A program made the position numbers and the translations under genes. 64,000 nt of DNA, taken from positions 45,679,374 through 45,743,373 of the forward strand of contig NC_080082.1 in the NCBI RefSeq assembly GCF_949987535.1, read 5' to 3'. This stretch comes from Balaenoptera acutorostrata. Taxonomy: Eukaryota; Chordata; Mammalia; Artiodactyla; Balaenopteridae. Below are positions 24,101 through 35,225 of the stretch, in pieces; positions within the stretch are counted from its first letter, which is position 1; every line of letters starts with the position of its first letter. The notes beneath the pieces are model-generated. The model ran no database searches and was not told the DNA's origin. It saw only the letters and a program-made list of their open reading frames with translations.

Positions 24101-24879
24101 GGGTGGGCTTGGCTTTCTATGCCTCGTCACTTGCTTTCAAAGGGTGGGGTCCTGTTTCAGCTTTTTCTGGAAGCAGGGCACACCTTGGGGAGACTGCGAT
24201 GTTTTACTCTGGGCCTTGGGTGCAGAGGATGCCACAGAGGATCCGTTCTCTCCCCTGGGAGGTGCCTGGCTGGGCTGGGACTTAGGCGGACACCAGTTCC
24301 TTTCCTCTGGTTTGACCTCAGTTCCAAAGCCTTTTGATGTACAACGAAGCAGGTCCCCTCCGTGGCGCTCTCGTCTCTTCATTACAGTAATGTCCCGAAA
24401 CTCTTAACTCAGTGGCTGTCATCGTGGTTTCTGGACACCCTCGGTTGTCTTCAATCATCTTGAGAGGTATTTTGGAAAATTTCCAACTTGCTTATGTTTA
24501 GTTCAATGTAAAATGTGTGCAGTGGTTGTTTCCTTGAAGACCGAGACAGATACATGTTTCTTTTTATTGCTAAATATATTCTGTTAAATTTGTTGCTAAA
24601 ATAGGTGTTTTAGGGTTGTTGTTCTTTTTTAAGTAATTTGCCTTGGAAAATTGTAGTGATCCTTCAGCAAAGTTGCTGTGTGACATAAAATAATCCCTGT
24701 GTGGGGGGAGCCTTGGCAGCTGGGGCCTGACCACCTCTGAAATGTCCTGTATGAGTGACCTTCAAACCCTTACCACTTGGTCTCCTCCTAGAGAGACATT
24801 TACTGACTTCTTTGTTGCTATTTTTGTTGTTTAATGACATTATTGTTATTTTTCTCCTACATTAATTCTTGTTCATCTT
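21131..24879. other. Noncoding stretch, relatively GC-rich
   Basis: No gene is supported. A 397-codon minus-strand open frame covers 22333-23526 but shows no recognised domain. The rest is unique-looking sequence with a G run (about 23051-23068). Confidence 0.4.
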
Positions 24880-25110
24880 GGACATTGAGAAAATACAGAT
24901 AAGTTCAAATAAAAATAATTTTTAAATATATGTCCCCTTACCACTCAGAGATAACCACTGCAGACATTTTAGTCCATTCCTTCCCAGTCCTTTTTGTGCA
25001 CTTGAAGATGTATTTCACAAAAAAGGACCATACTGCATGCACAGTCTTCTATATGATATAGTTTTTACTTAAATATATGTCATATATTTTTTTCCATTGA
25101 ATATTCAACA
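24880..25110 (-). repeat. Old L1/HAL1-like LINE 3' fragment
   Basis: CTCAGAGATAACCACTGCAG and CATTCCTTCCCAGTCCTTTT are typical of antisense 3' tails of ancient L1M/HAL1 elements. It appears to resume after the hAT insertion at 25111-25301. Confidence 0.5.
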
Positions 25111-25301
25111 CAAGGATCAACAAACTTTTTCTGTAAAGGACCAGATAATAAATAATTTAGGTGTTGCAGGATATGTGGGCTCTTTTGTAACTACTCGATT
25201 CTGCCATAAATGAAAGGGCTTGATGGTTTCCAATAAAACTTTATTTACAAAAACAGGTGACAGAAGGATTTGTCCCATGGGCTATCCTTTGCACACTCCT
25301 G
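25111..25301. mobile_element. Nonautonomous hAT-Charlie-type DNA transposon
   Basis: The body CAACAAACTTTTTCTGTAAA, then GGACCAGATAATAAATA and CCAATAAAACTTTATTTACA belongs to a common MER1-group element. Imperfect inverted ends (CAAGGATCAACAAAC and the complement of GCACACTCCTG) define the limits. I cannot see a matching 8-bp target duplication, so the insertion is old. The exact family is not assigned. Confidence 0.75.
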
Positions 25302-25520
25302 TTCTTTAGTAATAGCTGTCCTTTTATAAAAGCTTCATACACGTAGTATGTTCCTTGAGGAAATATTAGAAATATGGAGAAGCAAAGGGAAAAATCTGCC
25401 TCTAGTGATCTACTGAGCATAGTAGAAAACTTGTTTCCATTTTTTCATTTCTGCACCTAAATCTTTCTGATCATCTGTACAATTATTTCCCTAAGTGGTA
25501 CTCCTCGACATGGAATCTCA
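25302..25520 (-). repeat. Continuation of old L1/HAL1-like LINE
   Basis: AT-rich text with a TTTTTCATTTCTGCACCT stretch looks like the other side of the element interrupted at 25111. Assignment is tentative. Confidence 0.35.
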
Positions 25521-25684
25521 GGTCACAGGCTGGCAGCACTGAAGCTGCAGATGTGTATTACCCAGGAGGGTGCTGTGTCTTGAGGCCATTTCTTCCAGTG
25601 CTGGAGATTTTACTGAGAAAGTTCCTCGTAAGGTTATATTGAAATCTGTCTCCCTCAAGGTAGTTCCCTGTCACCAAGCAACTC

Positions 25685-25830
25685 TGTGACTCATTTGTTC
25701 ATTCATAAATTCATTCATTTGTTCATTCATTAATTCATTTTTTCATTCAAGGACAAAATGCTTATTAAGTAGGTTCTGAACACCGAGCAATGTGCTAGAT
25801 GCTGGAGATTCAAGGATGATAGGGATAGGT
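25685..25830 (-). repeat. L2 LINE 3' end fragment
   Basis: Repeated CATTCATT motifs, then ATGCTTATTAAGTAGGTTC and GCAATGTGCTAGATGCTGG follow the antisense L2 terminus. Confidence 0.65.
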
Positions 25831-27419
25831 CGCAGTGCCCAGAGGCCCAGAGCCTGGGAGCCGGGACAAGTCCTTCACAAGAGGGGTAGATGCACGGGAG
25901 GGCCGCCCCAGGGCTGGAGGAGACGCACTTGCCTTGGCGTCCACATTTGTTCCCAAGGGACCTGAAAGGGTGACGGAACCTCCTCAGTCACTTCAGTAGC
26001 TCCTGTGGCAGGTAACTCTTTCCCATTGTAGAATCTGGCCAATTCGGTGACTTCTGGGGGAAGCACCCCCAGCTCAGCCACTGCGGCTGGCTGTCCTCTC
26101 TCTCCCTGGCTGTGAACTGGAGTTGAACTCACTTTCTTGCTGCAGAAGAGGCCCTGGGGAGAGTCCAACTGGTGCTTTTGAGGACGACCCCTCAGGCCAA
26201 GAAGGGGGCCAGATGGGAGCTTGTCGGGGCTTGCAGCTTTGTGGCATGTGTGTCCTGGCAGCTGGTCACCCCACACCAGGGGCCAGCCCTGAGGCGGGCA
26301 GCAGGAAGAGGCAGGGTGGAGCTCCACACCAGGGAGTGAGGGGCAGGCCCCCGGCTCCAGCTCACCTGCCCTGACCACCCTGTCATTGTCGCCAGTGGTT
26401 CATGGGCAGGGGGAGGGCACGAGTCAGGTGTCATGTGGAGTGTGGACTCCTGTTGGGACCCTGCAGGTAGAGCCTGTGAGAGCTTGTCAGATGTACACTG
26501 GGAAAGAGGCTCTCTGCATTTTACCCAAACTAACCTGACTTCAGAACTGTCCATACCTGTCCCACAGAGGATCAGGTGAGTCATCGGGGGGCGGGGGGGG
26601 CGGGTGCGGGATATACCCACCTCATATGTCAAGATGTCCAGCGTCATAGAGGATGGTGGGCACTGCAGACAGTGCCAGTGTTCTTTTTGGATGGTGGGTC
26701 ATGAACTAAATACAGACCCACTATGAGAATGAGTGGAAACAATTTCTTCTGGTACATATCAGACCTCAATTGCCCTTTATTTTCTGTGAATGAAAACGTC
26801 ATAATCATAAGCCTGGCTATTAACCCAGAGACAAGTGCATTTTCTAATGTTTAAGAAACGGCTCCGGGCAGAGCACATACTTCAGCCAGAACTTGACCTT
26901 CACACACAGTCAGGCTTTACCCACCCTGCTGGGCTATTTGGGCAGCTCACTCCCCTCCCCGGGGCCTGGGGAGTGGGGGTGGGGAAGTCTAGAAGACTCT
27001 TAGACCCCTTTCATCTTGCTTTTCCCCTCCTCTCCTCTCCCTTCCCAAATGTTTCCACGGCCTGAGGGTAACTTTCAAGGGTCTCATCCACTGAGCAGAG
27101 AACTAGGGTTTGTAGATGCTAAGGATTTGGGGATTTCTTGTCTACCTGTGTTTGAGCCTCGAGCAGGCAGTGAGGTCGTGTTATCTCTGAGGGGCCCGGT
27201 GTGCCCGGTGGGGCTGGGAAGACCCTCTTTTAGCTCCTTTCCCACCGGGCACCTTCCCACCGGCTCTCCCTGTCTGGGGCCTGCATGCCCTGGAGACAGG
27301 GTCCTGCCCCCGGAGGGGCACTGCCAGGGCCCCGCCCTCAGTGCTGCTCAAGGCTTGCTCTTCCCCTCCTGGGGGCTGACTTGGCAGGGCTGCAGGAAGT
27401 GGAGAGCGTCGCGGTCATG
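25831..27419. other. Noncoding stretch, nothing gene-like
   Basis: GC-rich unique-looking sequence containing a G-quadruplex motif at 26586-26610. I recognise no gene. Confidence 0.45.
26586..26610 (+). other. G-quadruplex motif
   Basis: Four G runs (6, 8, 3, 3) are separated by loops of C, C and TGC, a canonical quadruplex pattern. Confidence 0.7.
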
Positions 27420-27605
27420 GTGGAGGGCTCCAGTGCTGGCCCTCAGGAGCTGTGAGACCCAGCAAGGGCTCCTTAGCCTCTCCGCGCTTCCGTGTCCTAG
27501 AGCCCGCCGGAGGAGAGGCTGTCAACAGCCGCGTAAACTGTATTGAGTTCCAAAGCTAGGAAGTGGTGGAGCTGAGATTCTAGCCACGTCTGTCTGACCT
27601 CTTGC
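27420..27605. repeat. MIR-like fragments
   Basis: GAGCTGTGAGACCCAGCAAG followed by CTTAGCCTCTCCGCGC looks like antisense MIR. TAGGAAGTGGTGGAGCTGAG looks like sense MIR. Two degraded pieces in opposite orientation. Confidence 0.45.
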
Positions 27606-28614
27606 CTTTTAGTTCCACTGTTGGGTCGTGCTGGGGATGGGGTGAATGCAGCCAAAAGCAGAAGCCCTGCTCGCCAGCCCCATGTCCCGCTCCACGCTGG
27701 CCAAGATCAGCCCTGTTAGGACAGGCTCTGGGAAGCTCAGACAAGTACTCCTTCCCTCTCTGTGTGTCTCGGGGGAGGTTGTCCTCACATCTTTTCCAGA
27801 AGAGAAGCAAGGAAGGGGGTGGCCCCGCGCTTGCTCAGCTCTGCTGAGGATCGACTGGGACCCGGCCCAAGCTGCACACTTAGGCTTAAAGTGACTCCCC
27901 AAAGCTGCGGTTTCAGGGATCCCCTAACCTCTACTCAAGGTCACATGCGTAGCAAGTCACAAGTGTCTGGCGGCCGTGTCCCCAGGGTGACAGAGAGGAT
28001 GGGGCCCCAGGAGCAGGGCCTGGTGACAGAGGACCCAGCTCTCTTCCTGTGCAGCTTGCCCGAGTCTCAGTTCCCCGTCCCTCCCAGCTCTACCACGCGC
28101 TGCCGGTCCTGTTTCTGTCTCCGTGCTCTCCTGCGCAGGCCAGTGCTGGAAGGTGGCCTGGGTGAGGGTGGTGGGCCAGAGGACAGGACAGGAGGCGGGG
28201 GCACAGGGCTGGCGCCAGCTCGCAGCCCTCCCCAGCCACCGACTCTTTCCAGAGAGGAGCGGGGAAGCCCCCACGGGCAGGTGAAGAGAAAGGGAAGAGG
28301 CTCCCCAGCTCCTCCTTCCCGGTCAGCACCGGCCTCCGAGGTGTGAATTAGGAGGCAGAGTCATCATCTGGGAAGCCTTCCAGAGGAGGGGCTGCCGGGT
28401 TCTTTGTTGTCGCTCCTGGTGGCACTAAGAACTGAACCAAGCGGCCACTTTGCACTGGCCGCGCCGAGCAGAATGCTCTGGGCCGTCACTGTGCCCTGGA
28501 CCCACCTAGGGTGGTCCCAGGGAAGGACCCGCGATCTGCTGGGGGGCTGAGTCTGCTGTTGTGGGTGTAGGGGGTTTAGCAGTTCAAACTGACCCTAGCT
28601 TCTGGGAATAGAGC
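27606..28614. other. Noncoding stretch, GC-rich
   Basis: No gene is recognised. Several overlapping open frames reflect GC content only. A small CpG cluster lies at about 28440-28470. Confidence 0.4.
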
Positions 28615-29260
28615 ATTCAACACGCAGTTGTGACTGTGTGTGTGTATGTCGGAAGGCTAGTGTGTGTCTGAACGTTTGTTGTCTGTGTTGGGATATGACT
28701 TGGTGTGCGAGTGGTCGCGCTGTCTTGGGCTGGTGTTGCTGTGTGAGTATCTGTAAGGCGCTTTAATTTTTTGGATGCAGTTGCCGAGGGTGGATGTATT
28801 ACCGTGTGGTGCTGTGAGTGTGGGGGGTGGATGTGTGTTGGGCCGTGGTTGTACTGGGATGGGAGTGGACATGCACGCACCGGGTACGTGTATCGGTGTG
28901 TACGGGTGAGGGTGAGTTGGGATACGAAGCTCATTACGTGTGTGTGGGCATTGCGGTGTGGTTAGGGTGTGGGATCAGGGTTTGCAGATATGTTGCTGTG
29001 GCTGTGTGGTTTGGGGGAGTGCATATTTGTGTGTTGACACATGCTAGTAGGGGTGTGTGTGTTGAGATGTATGTAACGGTGTGCGGGGTATGTGTTGATA
29101 TAGGTGTCAGGTGTGCGGTGTGTGGTCGTGTGTGTTGGTGCATTGATGCATGTGTTAGTGAAGATGCGTGTGCTGGGATGTGTGTATCTGTGTGTGTCTG
29201 CCTGTGTTGGTATGGGTGTTGAGGTGTGTGTTGTGTGGCTAAGGATGTGTGTGGTGGGTG
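28615..29260. repeat. 640-bp GT-rich degenerate tandem tract
   Basis: The plus strand is dominated by G and T in variants of TGTGTGTTGG, GGTGTGTG and GTGTGGT, with almost no regular unit length. Both strands stay open in places as His/Thr/Pro-rich or Cys/Val-rich frames, which is a composition artefact. It looks like an old expanded GT/minisatellite array. Confidence 0.75.
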
Positions 29261-29624
29261 GCACGATGGCCTCCTCTTACATAGGGAGGCTGACCTCCTT
29301 GAAGCATCGTGACCTTTTAGCCTTCCCTGCGGGAAGAGAAGCTGGTCCTGAGCCCAGCCCTGCCCCTTAGAGCATTGCTAATGGAGTCTCCCCTGCCTGT
29401 TGCCGCCTCAGCCTCGGGCGGAAGCTCTGGCTCCTGGGTTATGAGTTGGCACATGCAGCGGGGGCCGTCTTCCAGCATCTCACAGCCAAGCCCTCTGAGG
29501 CCTCGTGCTCCTCCTGGAAGAAGCTGGGGCTTGAGGGTTGGGGTCCCCATCCAGGGAACCTCTGTTCTGGGTTCAGCCAGCAAGTGTGTGGAGTGGGCCT
29601 GAGAGCTCCGAGAGGACAGGGGTT
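29261..29624. other. Noncoding stretch, nothing recognised
   Basis: Unique-looking sequence between the GT tract and an L2 tail. Confidence 0.4.
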
Positions 29625-29725
29625 GCGCTGTCCTCAGGTGTGTTCCCATCGTGGTCCCTGGCGCTGGGCACGGGATGCAGCAGGTGTTCGGGGGATGCTC
29701 GTTGACTCTTACGGAATAAAATGAA
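29625..29725 (+). repeat. L2 LINE 3' end fragment
   Basis: TCCCTGGCGCTGGGCACGGG and TGCTCGTTGACTCTTACGG match a decayed L2/MIR terminus in sense orientation. Confidence 0.5.
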
Positions 29726-31059
29726 ATGTGCTCTCCTGGGACAAAGGGCGCTTGCCCAGGAGCCAGCCAGGCCTCGGGCCTGCCCACCACTCCCCCTCGA
29801 GGTGCCAAAGAACCTGAAATCACAGTGCAGAGCCTGCACCACAGACCTGCAGTGAGTCCCTGTGAGCTGGCAGGCGTCCCTCTGCCAGGAGCGGGAGGAC
29901 CCAAGGGCATGAGGGAGCCTGGGGGTCAGAGACGGGCCCAGGGCGGGTGAGTACCCCTCTGGGGGCAAGTCCTCTCGGGGATGGGCTCAGTCTGCCATCA
30001 GCACCTGGGGACCCCCTCTCCGGGACAGTGGCAACCTGGGCTCCAAGTGCAACTCCTCCTCCCTGGATGACCATCCTCCACGAGCCTCAAAGCAGCTGTC
30101 TCTCCTTCCCCAGCTCCTTGGAGCTCATGGACACAGTGACAGCCTCACGGACTGTGAGCCTGCTGGGGGCCAGGGCAGTGGGGTAGAGCTGTTGCCGAGG
30201 GCACCGCATCCTCCGTCTGCAGACTGTTTAAAGGCTTCAGCTGTGTTACCAGCAGCTTGAAAAGTGATCTTGCAGCCACTTCGGGGTTTAGTTAGCCATG
30301 TTCTGTGGCCATCGTGGATGATCTAGGGTGCAGGCCTGGGAGTTGGAGGTGAGCCTTACTGAGCCCACCACAGGTGGGGGTCTTCAGAATGGTGCCCCAG
30401 ACAAGCAGCAGGCATTGAGGGGTGTCAGTCTGGTCAAAGGCTGGGGACCAGAAGGACACTGGGCCCTTGAGGAGCTTAGGATCCATTTGGCAGGGGACTC
30501 TTCCGTTTCCTGAAACTTAAAATAATCTACCAGCTGTTTTATAAAGTCAGAAAGAAAAAGTGTCAGAGAACAGCATGTATGGGTCAGGGCAGCTATGGAT
30601 TTGGTGAAACTTTTCCTGGAAATCACGTGGAGCAGAGACCATGTGTCAGCTCTGCCCGGCTTCTGCTGGAAATCTGTGAAGCCAGTGCTTTGGGGTCAAA
30701 TGACCTTTTTTGGTTAGTGGCGGAGGAAATGCTTCCACCTCTGAGGTACGAGCCCCGTGAAGAACGATGCGAAGGTCCTGGAGACTCTGGTGGAGGAAGC
30801 CAGGAGTGGTGGAGGAGCGGACGCCCACGAGGTAGAGGGCAGATGCCTCGGGGTGGGCTCCTTCCCAGGGAGAGCAGGGCCCATGGAGGCTCGACAGCCA
30901 CCGCTGATGGCTGTGCTCCTCAGGGCATTGGAGGGAACATACCTGAATCCCTGAAGGGCAAGCACTGTGGGGACGGAGCTGCCTGGGAAAGGAGGGACTG
31001 TCAGGGCGGCCGGGTGAGCAGGGACGGTGGCCCAGGGGTGGAGCGGCCCTTTGAACGAA
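29726..31059. other. Noncoding stretch, nothing recognised
   Basis: No gene or clear repeat. Open frames up to 172 codons lack recognisable protein features. Confidence 0.4.
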
Positions 31060-31465
31060 CAGCCTGCATCCCTTCCCTGCTCAGAACACTGCGGTGACTT
31101 TCCATTGTGTGGGGAATAAAATCTGTGGTATCAAGGCCTGGAATTGTACACCCCCTCCCTCCTCTCTGACCACGCCCTTGGTGGCCTCTGTGTTGTCTGT
31201 CGTTTCTGGGGTGAGCTCTGGACACAACTCTCACAGGCTGGTTCCATCCCATCATGCAGACCTCCTCCCTCCAGTGGCCTTTCCATGAGCCCCCACTATG
31301 AACGATCGCTTCCCAGCCCCTCGCTGGAAACATTATCCTGTATTGTCATCTTCAAGGCCTTTGGGAAGCGTCGTGTTCTCTGTGTGCTGATCTACCCGTG
31401 ACTCGAGTGCACAGCACTGCCCACAGTAGTGCCCGCCACACAGTGGAGGCTCAGTAAACATTTTT
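31060..31465 (+). repeat. L2 LINE fragment
   Basis: The order is GCGGTGACTTTCCATTG, a GGCCTGGAATTGTAC stretch, CCACACAGTGGAGGCTCAG and TAAACATTTTTT. These are the successive landmarks of the L2 3' region. Confidence 0.65.
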
Positions 31466-31912
31466 TAAAAGACACGGCGGTAAAAGGCACATAACACAAA
31501 ATGCACCATCTTAACCATTTTTAAGTGTGTGGTTCAGTGGCATTAAGTGCATTCACATTGTGTGCAACCGTCATCACCATCCATCCACAGAACTCTTTTC
31601 ATTTGGCAGAACTGAAGCTCTGTGCCTGTTCATCAGTGGCCCCCATTCCCTGCCCCCAGCCTGGCAGCAACCTTTCTACTCTCTGTCTCTATGAATATTA
31701 CACTCTGGGTACCTCATGTAAGTGGAATCATACGGTGTGTGTCCTCCTGTGACTGGCTTAGTCCCTTAGCATGATGTCCTCCAGGTTCATCTGTGCTGTA
31801 GCAGGTGCAGGATTTCCTCCCTTTTTAAGGCTGAATAATATTCCATTGTATGGATGGACCACATTTTGTTTATCCACTCATCTGTCGGTGGACACTGCCT
31901 TCATTTCAAGAA
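31466..31912 (-). repeat. L1M-type LINE 3' fragment
   Basis: CTTAACCATTTTTAAGTGTG, GTTCAGTGGCATTAAGTGC, CTGTCTCTATGAATATTAC, TAAGTGGAATCATACGG and GAATAATATTCCATTGTATG appear in the order of an antisense old L1 tail. Confidence 0.85.
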
Positions 31913-32351
31913 ATACTTTCGCATAAGTGAATGAAGGCAGGGTGTGGTCTGGCCTCCCTGTCCCCTGCCTGAGGGAAGGGGTTGTGACTTTGGATTCGTT
32001 GAGTTAATTCACAGTATCCCGAGCTACTGGCTCCCCAGAAGCCAGGGGCCGCTTTCCTCAGCAGAGCACGTGTTGGGGTCTGAGCATTTTGGAATTCAGC
32101 ATGGGTCAGACCTTGGCCCTCTGGGAGGGCTGCCGTGTGCCCTGAGGGGCCACACATTCTTCCACAGGGACGAGCCCAGTGTCTGCCGTCGGGCAGGACG
32201 GGTGGCGGGGGAGCTGTGGTCCCTGGAGCTGATGCTGGAAGAGGAGTGGACACACATGGCAGCAGCTCTGTGGCAAAGGCTTAACTGCCCCCAACCAGGA
32301 ATGCTGCATGGTTTTGCTGGAAGCCGAAATTCTAGAAGACAGCCAGTGTTG
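31913..32351. other. Noncoding stretch, nothing recognised
   Basis: Unique-looking sequence between two L1 insertions. Confidence 0.4.
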
Positions 32352-32533
32352 TCCAGTACGTTTTGTTTTCTTTAATTTAATTTAATTTTTTTATACAGCA
32401 GGTTCTTATTAGTTATCTATTTTATACATATTAGTGTACATATGTCAATCCCAATCTCCCAATTCATCCCACCACCACTAACCCCCTCCCCCGCAGCTTT
32501 CCCCACTTGGTGTCCATATGTTTGTTCCAGTAC
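32352..32533 (-). mobile_element. 5'-truncated, relatively young L1 tail
   Basis: TTTAATTTAATTTAATTTT is followed by ATACAGCAGGTTCTTATTAG, TATGTCAATCCCAATCTCCC and CCACTTGGTGTCCATATG, the antisense L1 3' end common in cetartiodactyls. TCCAGTAC at 32352-32359 and 32526-32533 is a probable target-site duplication. Only about 165 bp was inserted. Confidence 0.85.
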
Positions 32534-33454
32534 TTTTTTTTGGAAGTTCAACATTCTCCTCGAAGCTCGTCCCGTGCCTCTTTGGAGTAGAATCCCTATC
32601 TTACCCGCTTAACATAGCCTGGGTTGATGCTGACTTCAGGACAAAGATGAGGCCTTGGGGATCCAGGCTGGGGTGGGGAAGTGCAGTGACTGACTTCCGG
32701 TCTGAGGGAAGCGGCTGGACCCGTGCTGGGGAAGGACCTCAGCTCAGCGAGCCGGCTGCAGGCAGACTCGGCCAGCTCAGCGGCAGCCTCGGAGCTGCTG
32801 CTGGGGACCCCGTGTACCGTGGGCCACCTGGCCTGTGCAGGGTGCTGCAGGGCACATGTCCCCTTCCCCGCTCAACAAGTCCTAAGCTGGGGTGAGGTGT
32901 CCACACTGAGCCAGGAGCACAGACGGCAGGACACGGCTTGTCTCAGAGTCGGCTTGTGTGGTGTGGACCCGATAGGGTCTGTGAGGGCTGCCAGCTTCTT
33001 GGCCTTCTTGCTGGAGGGAGTGGGAGTGGGAAGAGAACAGCAAGACGTGGGATGGAGAAGATGGTCTTGGAAGGGAAGCTGGGGTGCTGGAGAGAAGAAG
33101 GACGCTGTGGACAGGCGAGGAGTAGAGCAGGGTCCTGGGGGTCCTGGCCCCGGTGCTGACCTGCACCCTGGCAGGACAGATGCCTAATGCTGAGATCTAC
33201 AGGGGAGGAGGTGAGGACGCCTTGGCTTGGGGTGAAGGTTCAAGGGGATTCAGGCAGAAGTTCACTCATTCAGCTCTCAGCTGAGGACGTTGAGAGGCCA
33301 GGTGAGTGTCCTTACACCTGCCCCATAAAGGTGAGGTCTCTCCAGGCTTCCTGGGGTTTTGTCCCTCCGCTGGTGCCTGGGAGGCCCAGATACCCGTGAC
33401 TCAGGGCTGTGGGTGCGCTGCTGTGGACCCGCTTCTGCAGCGGGTGTTACCTTC
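32534..33454. other. Noncoding stretch, GC-rich
   Basis: I see no gene or repeat that I can name. Confidence 0.4.
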
Positions 33455-33757
33455 TGTCCCAGTCTGCTCAGGCTGCCGTCACAGCTTTCCATAGACTGGT
33501 ACATACACAACAGAAATTTCTCTCTCACAGTTCTGGAGGCTGGAAGTCCAAGGTCAGGTGCCGACAGATTCAGTGTTGGATGTGGACCCACTTCCCATGG
33601 TGGAAGGTGAGGAGCTCGCTGGAGTCTCTCTAACAGGGGACCTAATCCATTCATGAGGCACCATCCCCACGACCTAAGCGCCTCCCAAGACTGTCACATT
33701 AGGGGTTAGGATTTCAATATATGAATTTTAGGGGGACAAAATATCCAGTCTGTAGTA
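33455..33757 (-). mobile_element. MLT1-type ERVL-MaLR LTR remnant
   Basis: Antisense landmarks run in order: CAGTCTGCTCAGGCTGCCGT, CACAGTTCTGGAGGCTGGAA, ATTCATGAGGCACCATCC, GGGGTTAGGATTTCAATATA. These are the hallmarks of an MLT1 long terminal repeat. It is a noncoding relic with no internal viral genes nearby. Flanking 5-mers CCTTC and CTTCC are only an approximate target duplication. Confidence 0.8.
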
Positions 33758-34494
33758 CTTCCTCACTGATCCCCCTGTCCCCAAAGCAGTGTTATCAATC
33801 AAGCCAGTTCTCTAAACAGAAACATAATAGAAAAGAAAATGACAGGAAACTCCAGCGTGCTGTGAGCCTGCCCAGTGGTTCCCAGGTGAAATGTCCTCAC
33901 GGGAACATGACAAGCCAATCCACCTAGACCCTCCTCCGCTTGCTGGGTAACCACAGCCCTTGGTGGATGGAGGCAGGTCTCAAAGGGGAATGAAAAGCAG
34001 CCAGGGACAGGGGGACCCATCCCACACCTGGCACCCTGCTCCTCCAGGGGTGCCCAGCCCAGCTCACAGTTCCCACGGCCCCCACGTGGGGGTAGGAGAG
34101 GGCGCCTCGGGGCTGAACAAGGATGCCGGGGACAGACAGTGGCTGCTTTGGAATCTCAGTGCAGGTTACAAATGGGATTGAGCAAGTTCTGCTTTTCTCA
34201 GAACTGCCTCACATCTTCCCCACATGTTCTTGACTGCTAGACACACAGTATTTAGCTGATGGGAAAGCAGCCAGAGAATTCAACAGCGCCCAGTGGTCCC
34301 CAGGGGGAGAAATGTAATTTTTAAGAAGTGTTATACTAGTTAAGGTCATTTGTAAAGTGCTGCCGTTTCGAGCTGGCCCCATGGCCTTGTCCTGAGTGAG
34401 CAGTGGATGAGGGGGTCCGAGGGGGAGAGGTGCTGTCTTCTGCCTGTCCGCCAGCCTCCCTCCTGCTGGCCCATTGGAAATACTTCAACTGCAC
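33758..34494. other. Noncoding stretch, nothing recognised
   Basis: Unique-looking sequence; no gene. Confidence 0.4.
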
Positions 34495-34774
34495 TCTCTT
34501 TTTTGGGGGCGGGGGGTGGGTAGTAAACTTTTTATTTTAGAATAGTGTTAAATTTATAGAAGAGTTGCAAGGATAACCCGGAGGGTAGGGTTCCCCGTAC
34601 TCCACACTGGCTTCCCCCATTGTCAACGTTATTAGGGTCCATTTTGTCCCAAGGAATGAACCAATATCGATCCATTACCATTAGCTGAAGTCCATACTTT
34701 ATTCAGATTTCCTTAGTTTTTACCTAATGTTTTTATTTTGTGCCTGGATCCCACCGAAGATTCCATGTTACATT
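34495..34774 (-). repeat. Old L1M LINE 3' end, first part
   Basis: TTTATTTTAGAATAGTGTTA, TTATAGAAGAGTTGCAAGG, CTGAAGTCCATACTTTATTC and AGATTTCCTTAGTTTTTACC mark an antisense L1M tail. The element resumes at about 34905. Confidence 0.8.
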
Positions 34775-34904
34775 TAGGTTTTTAAATAAACTTTGTTTTT
34801 TGGAGCAGTTTTAGGTTCATAGCAAAATTGAGTGGAAAATACAGTGTTCCCACATACTTCGTGTCCCCCACAACTTCCCCCGCTGTTGGCACGAGTTTTC
34901 TTGT
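34775..34904 (-). repeat. Second L1M 3' fragment nested in the first
   Basis: A new antisense 3' start (ACTTTGTTTTTTGGAGCAGT, then TTTTAGGTTCATAGC and CAGTGTTCCCACATACTTC) interrupts the flanking L1M. It resembles the same subfamily. Confidence 0.6.
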
Positions 34905-35225
34905 CCCCTTAGGCTCCTTTTTTTGGCTGTGATAGTTCCTCAAATTTTCCTTGTTTTTTGTGGCTGTGACGGTTTTGAGCAGTACTGATCAGGTATTTTA
35001 TAGACTGTCCTTCAACTTGGGTTTGTCTGATGTTTCCCTCAGGGTTAGACTGGAGTTTGGGGCTCTTGGAAGACCCCAGGGGTAAAGTGACCTGCTCATA
35101 ACAGTATATCAAGGGCGCATGCTGTCAACCTGACTTATCACTGTTGATGTTGACCTTGGTCACCTGGCTGAGATCTTGTCTGGCAGCTTTGGCCACTGTA
35201 AAGCCACGCCCCTTTTAAAGTAGGC
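34905..35225 (-). repeat. Old L1M LINE 3' end, continued
   Basis: TTTTTTGGCTGTGATAGTTC, CAACTTGGGTTTGTCTGATG, GACTTATCACTGTTGATG and CACCTGGCTGAGATCTTG continue the order of the element broken at 34774. Confidence 0.75.

Noticed and set aside
28617..29264. His/Thr/Pro-rich and Cys/Val-rich frames
   Set aside because: They are translations of the GT-rich low-complexity tract.
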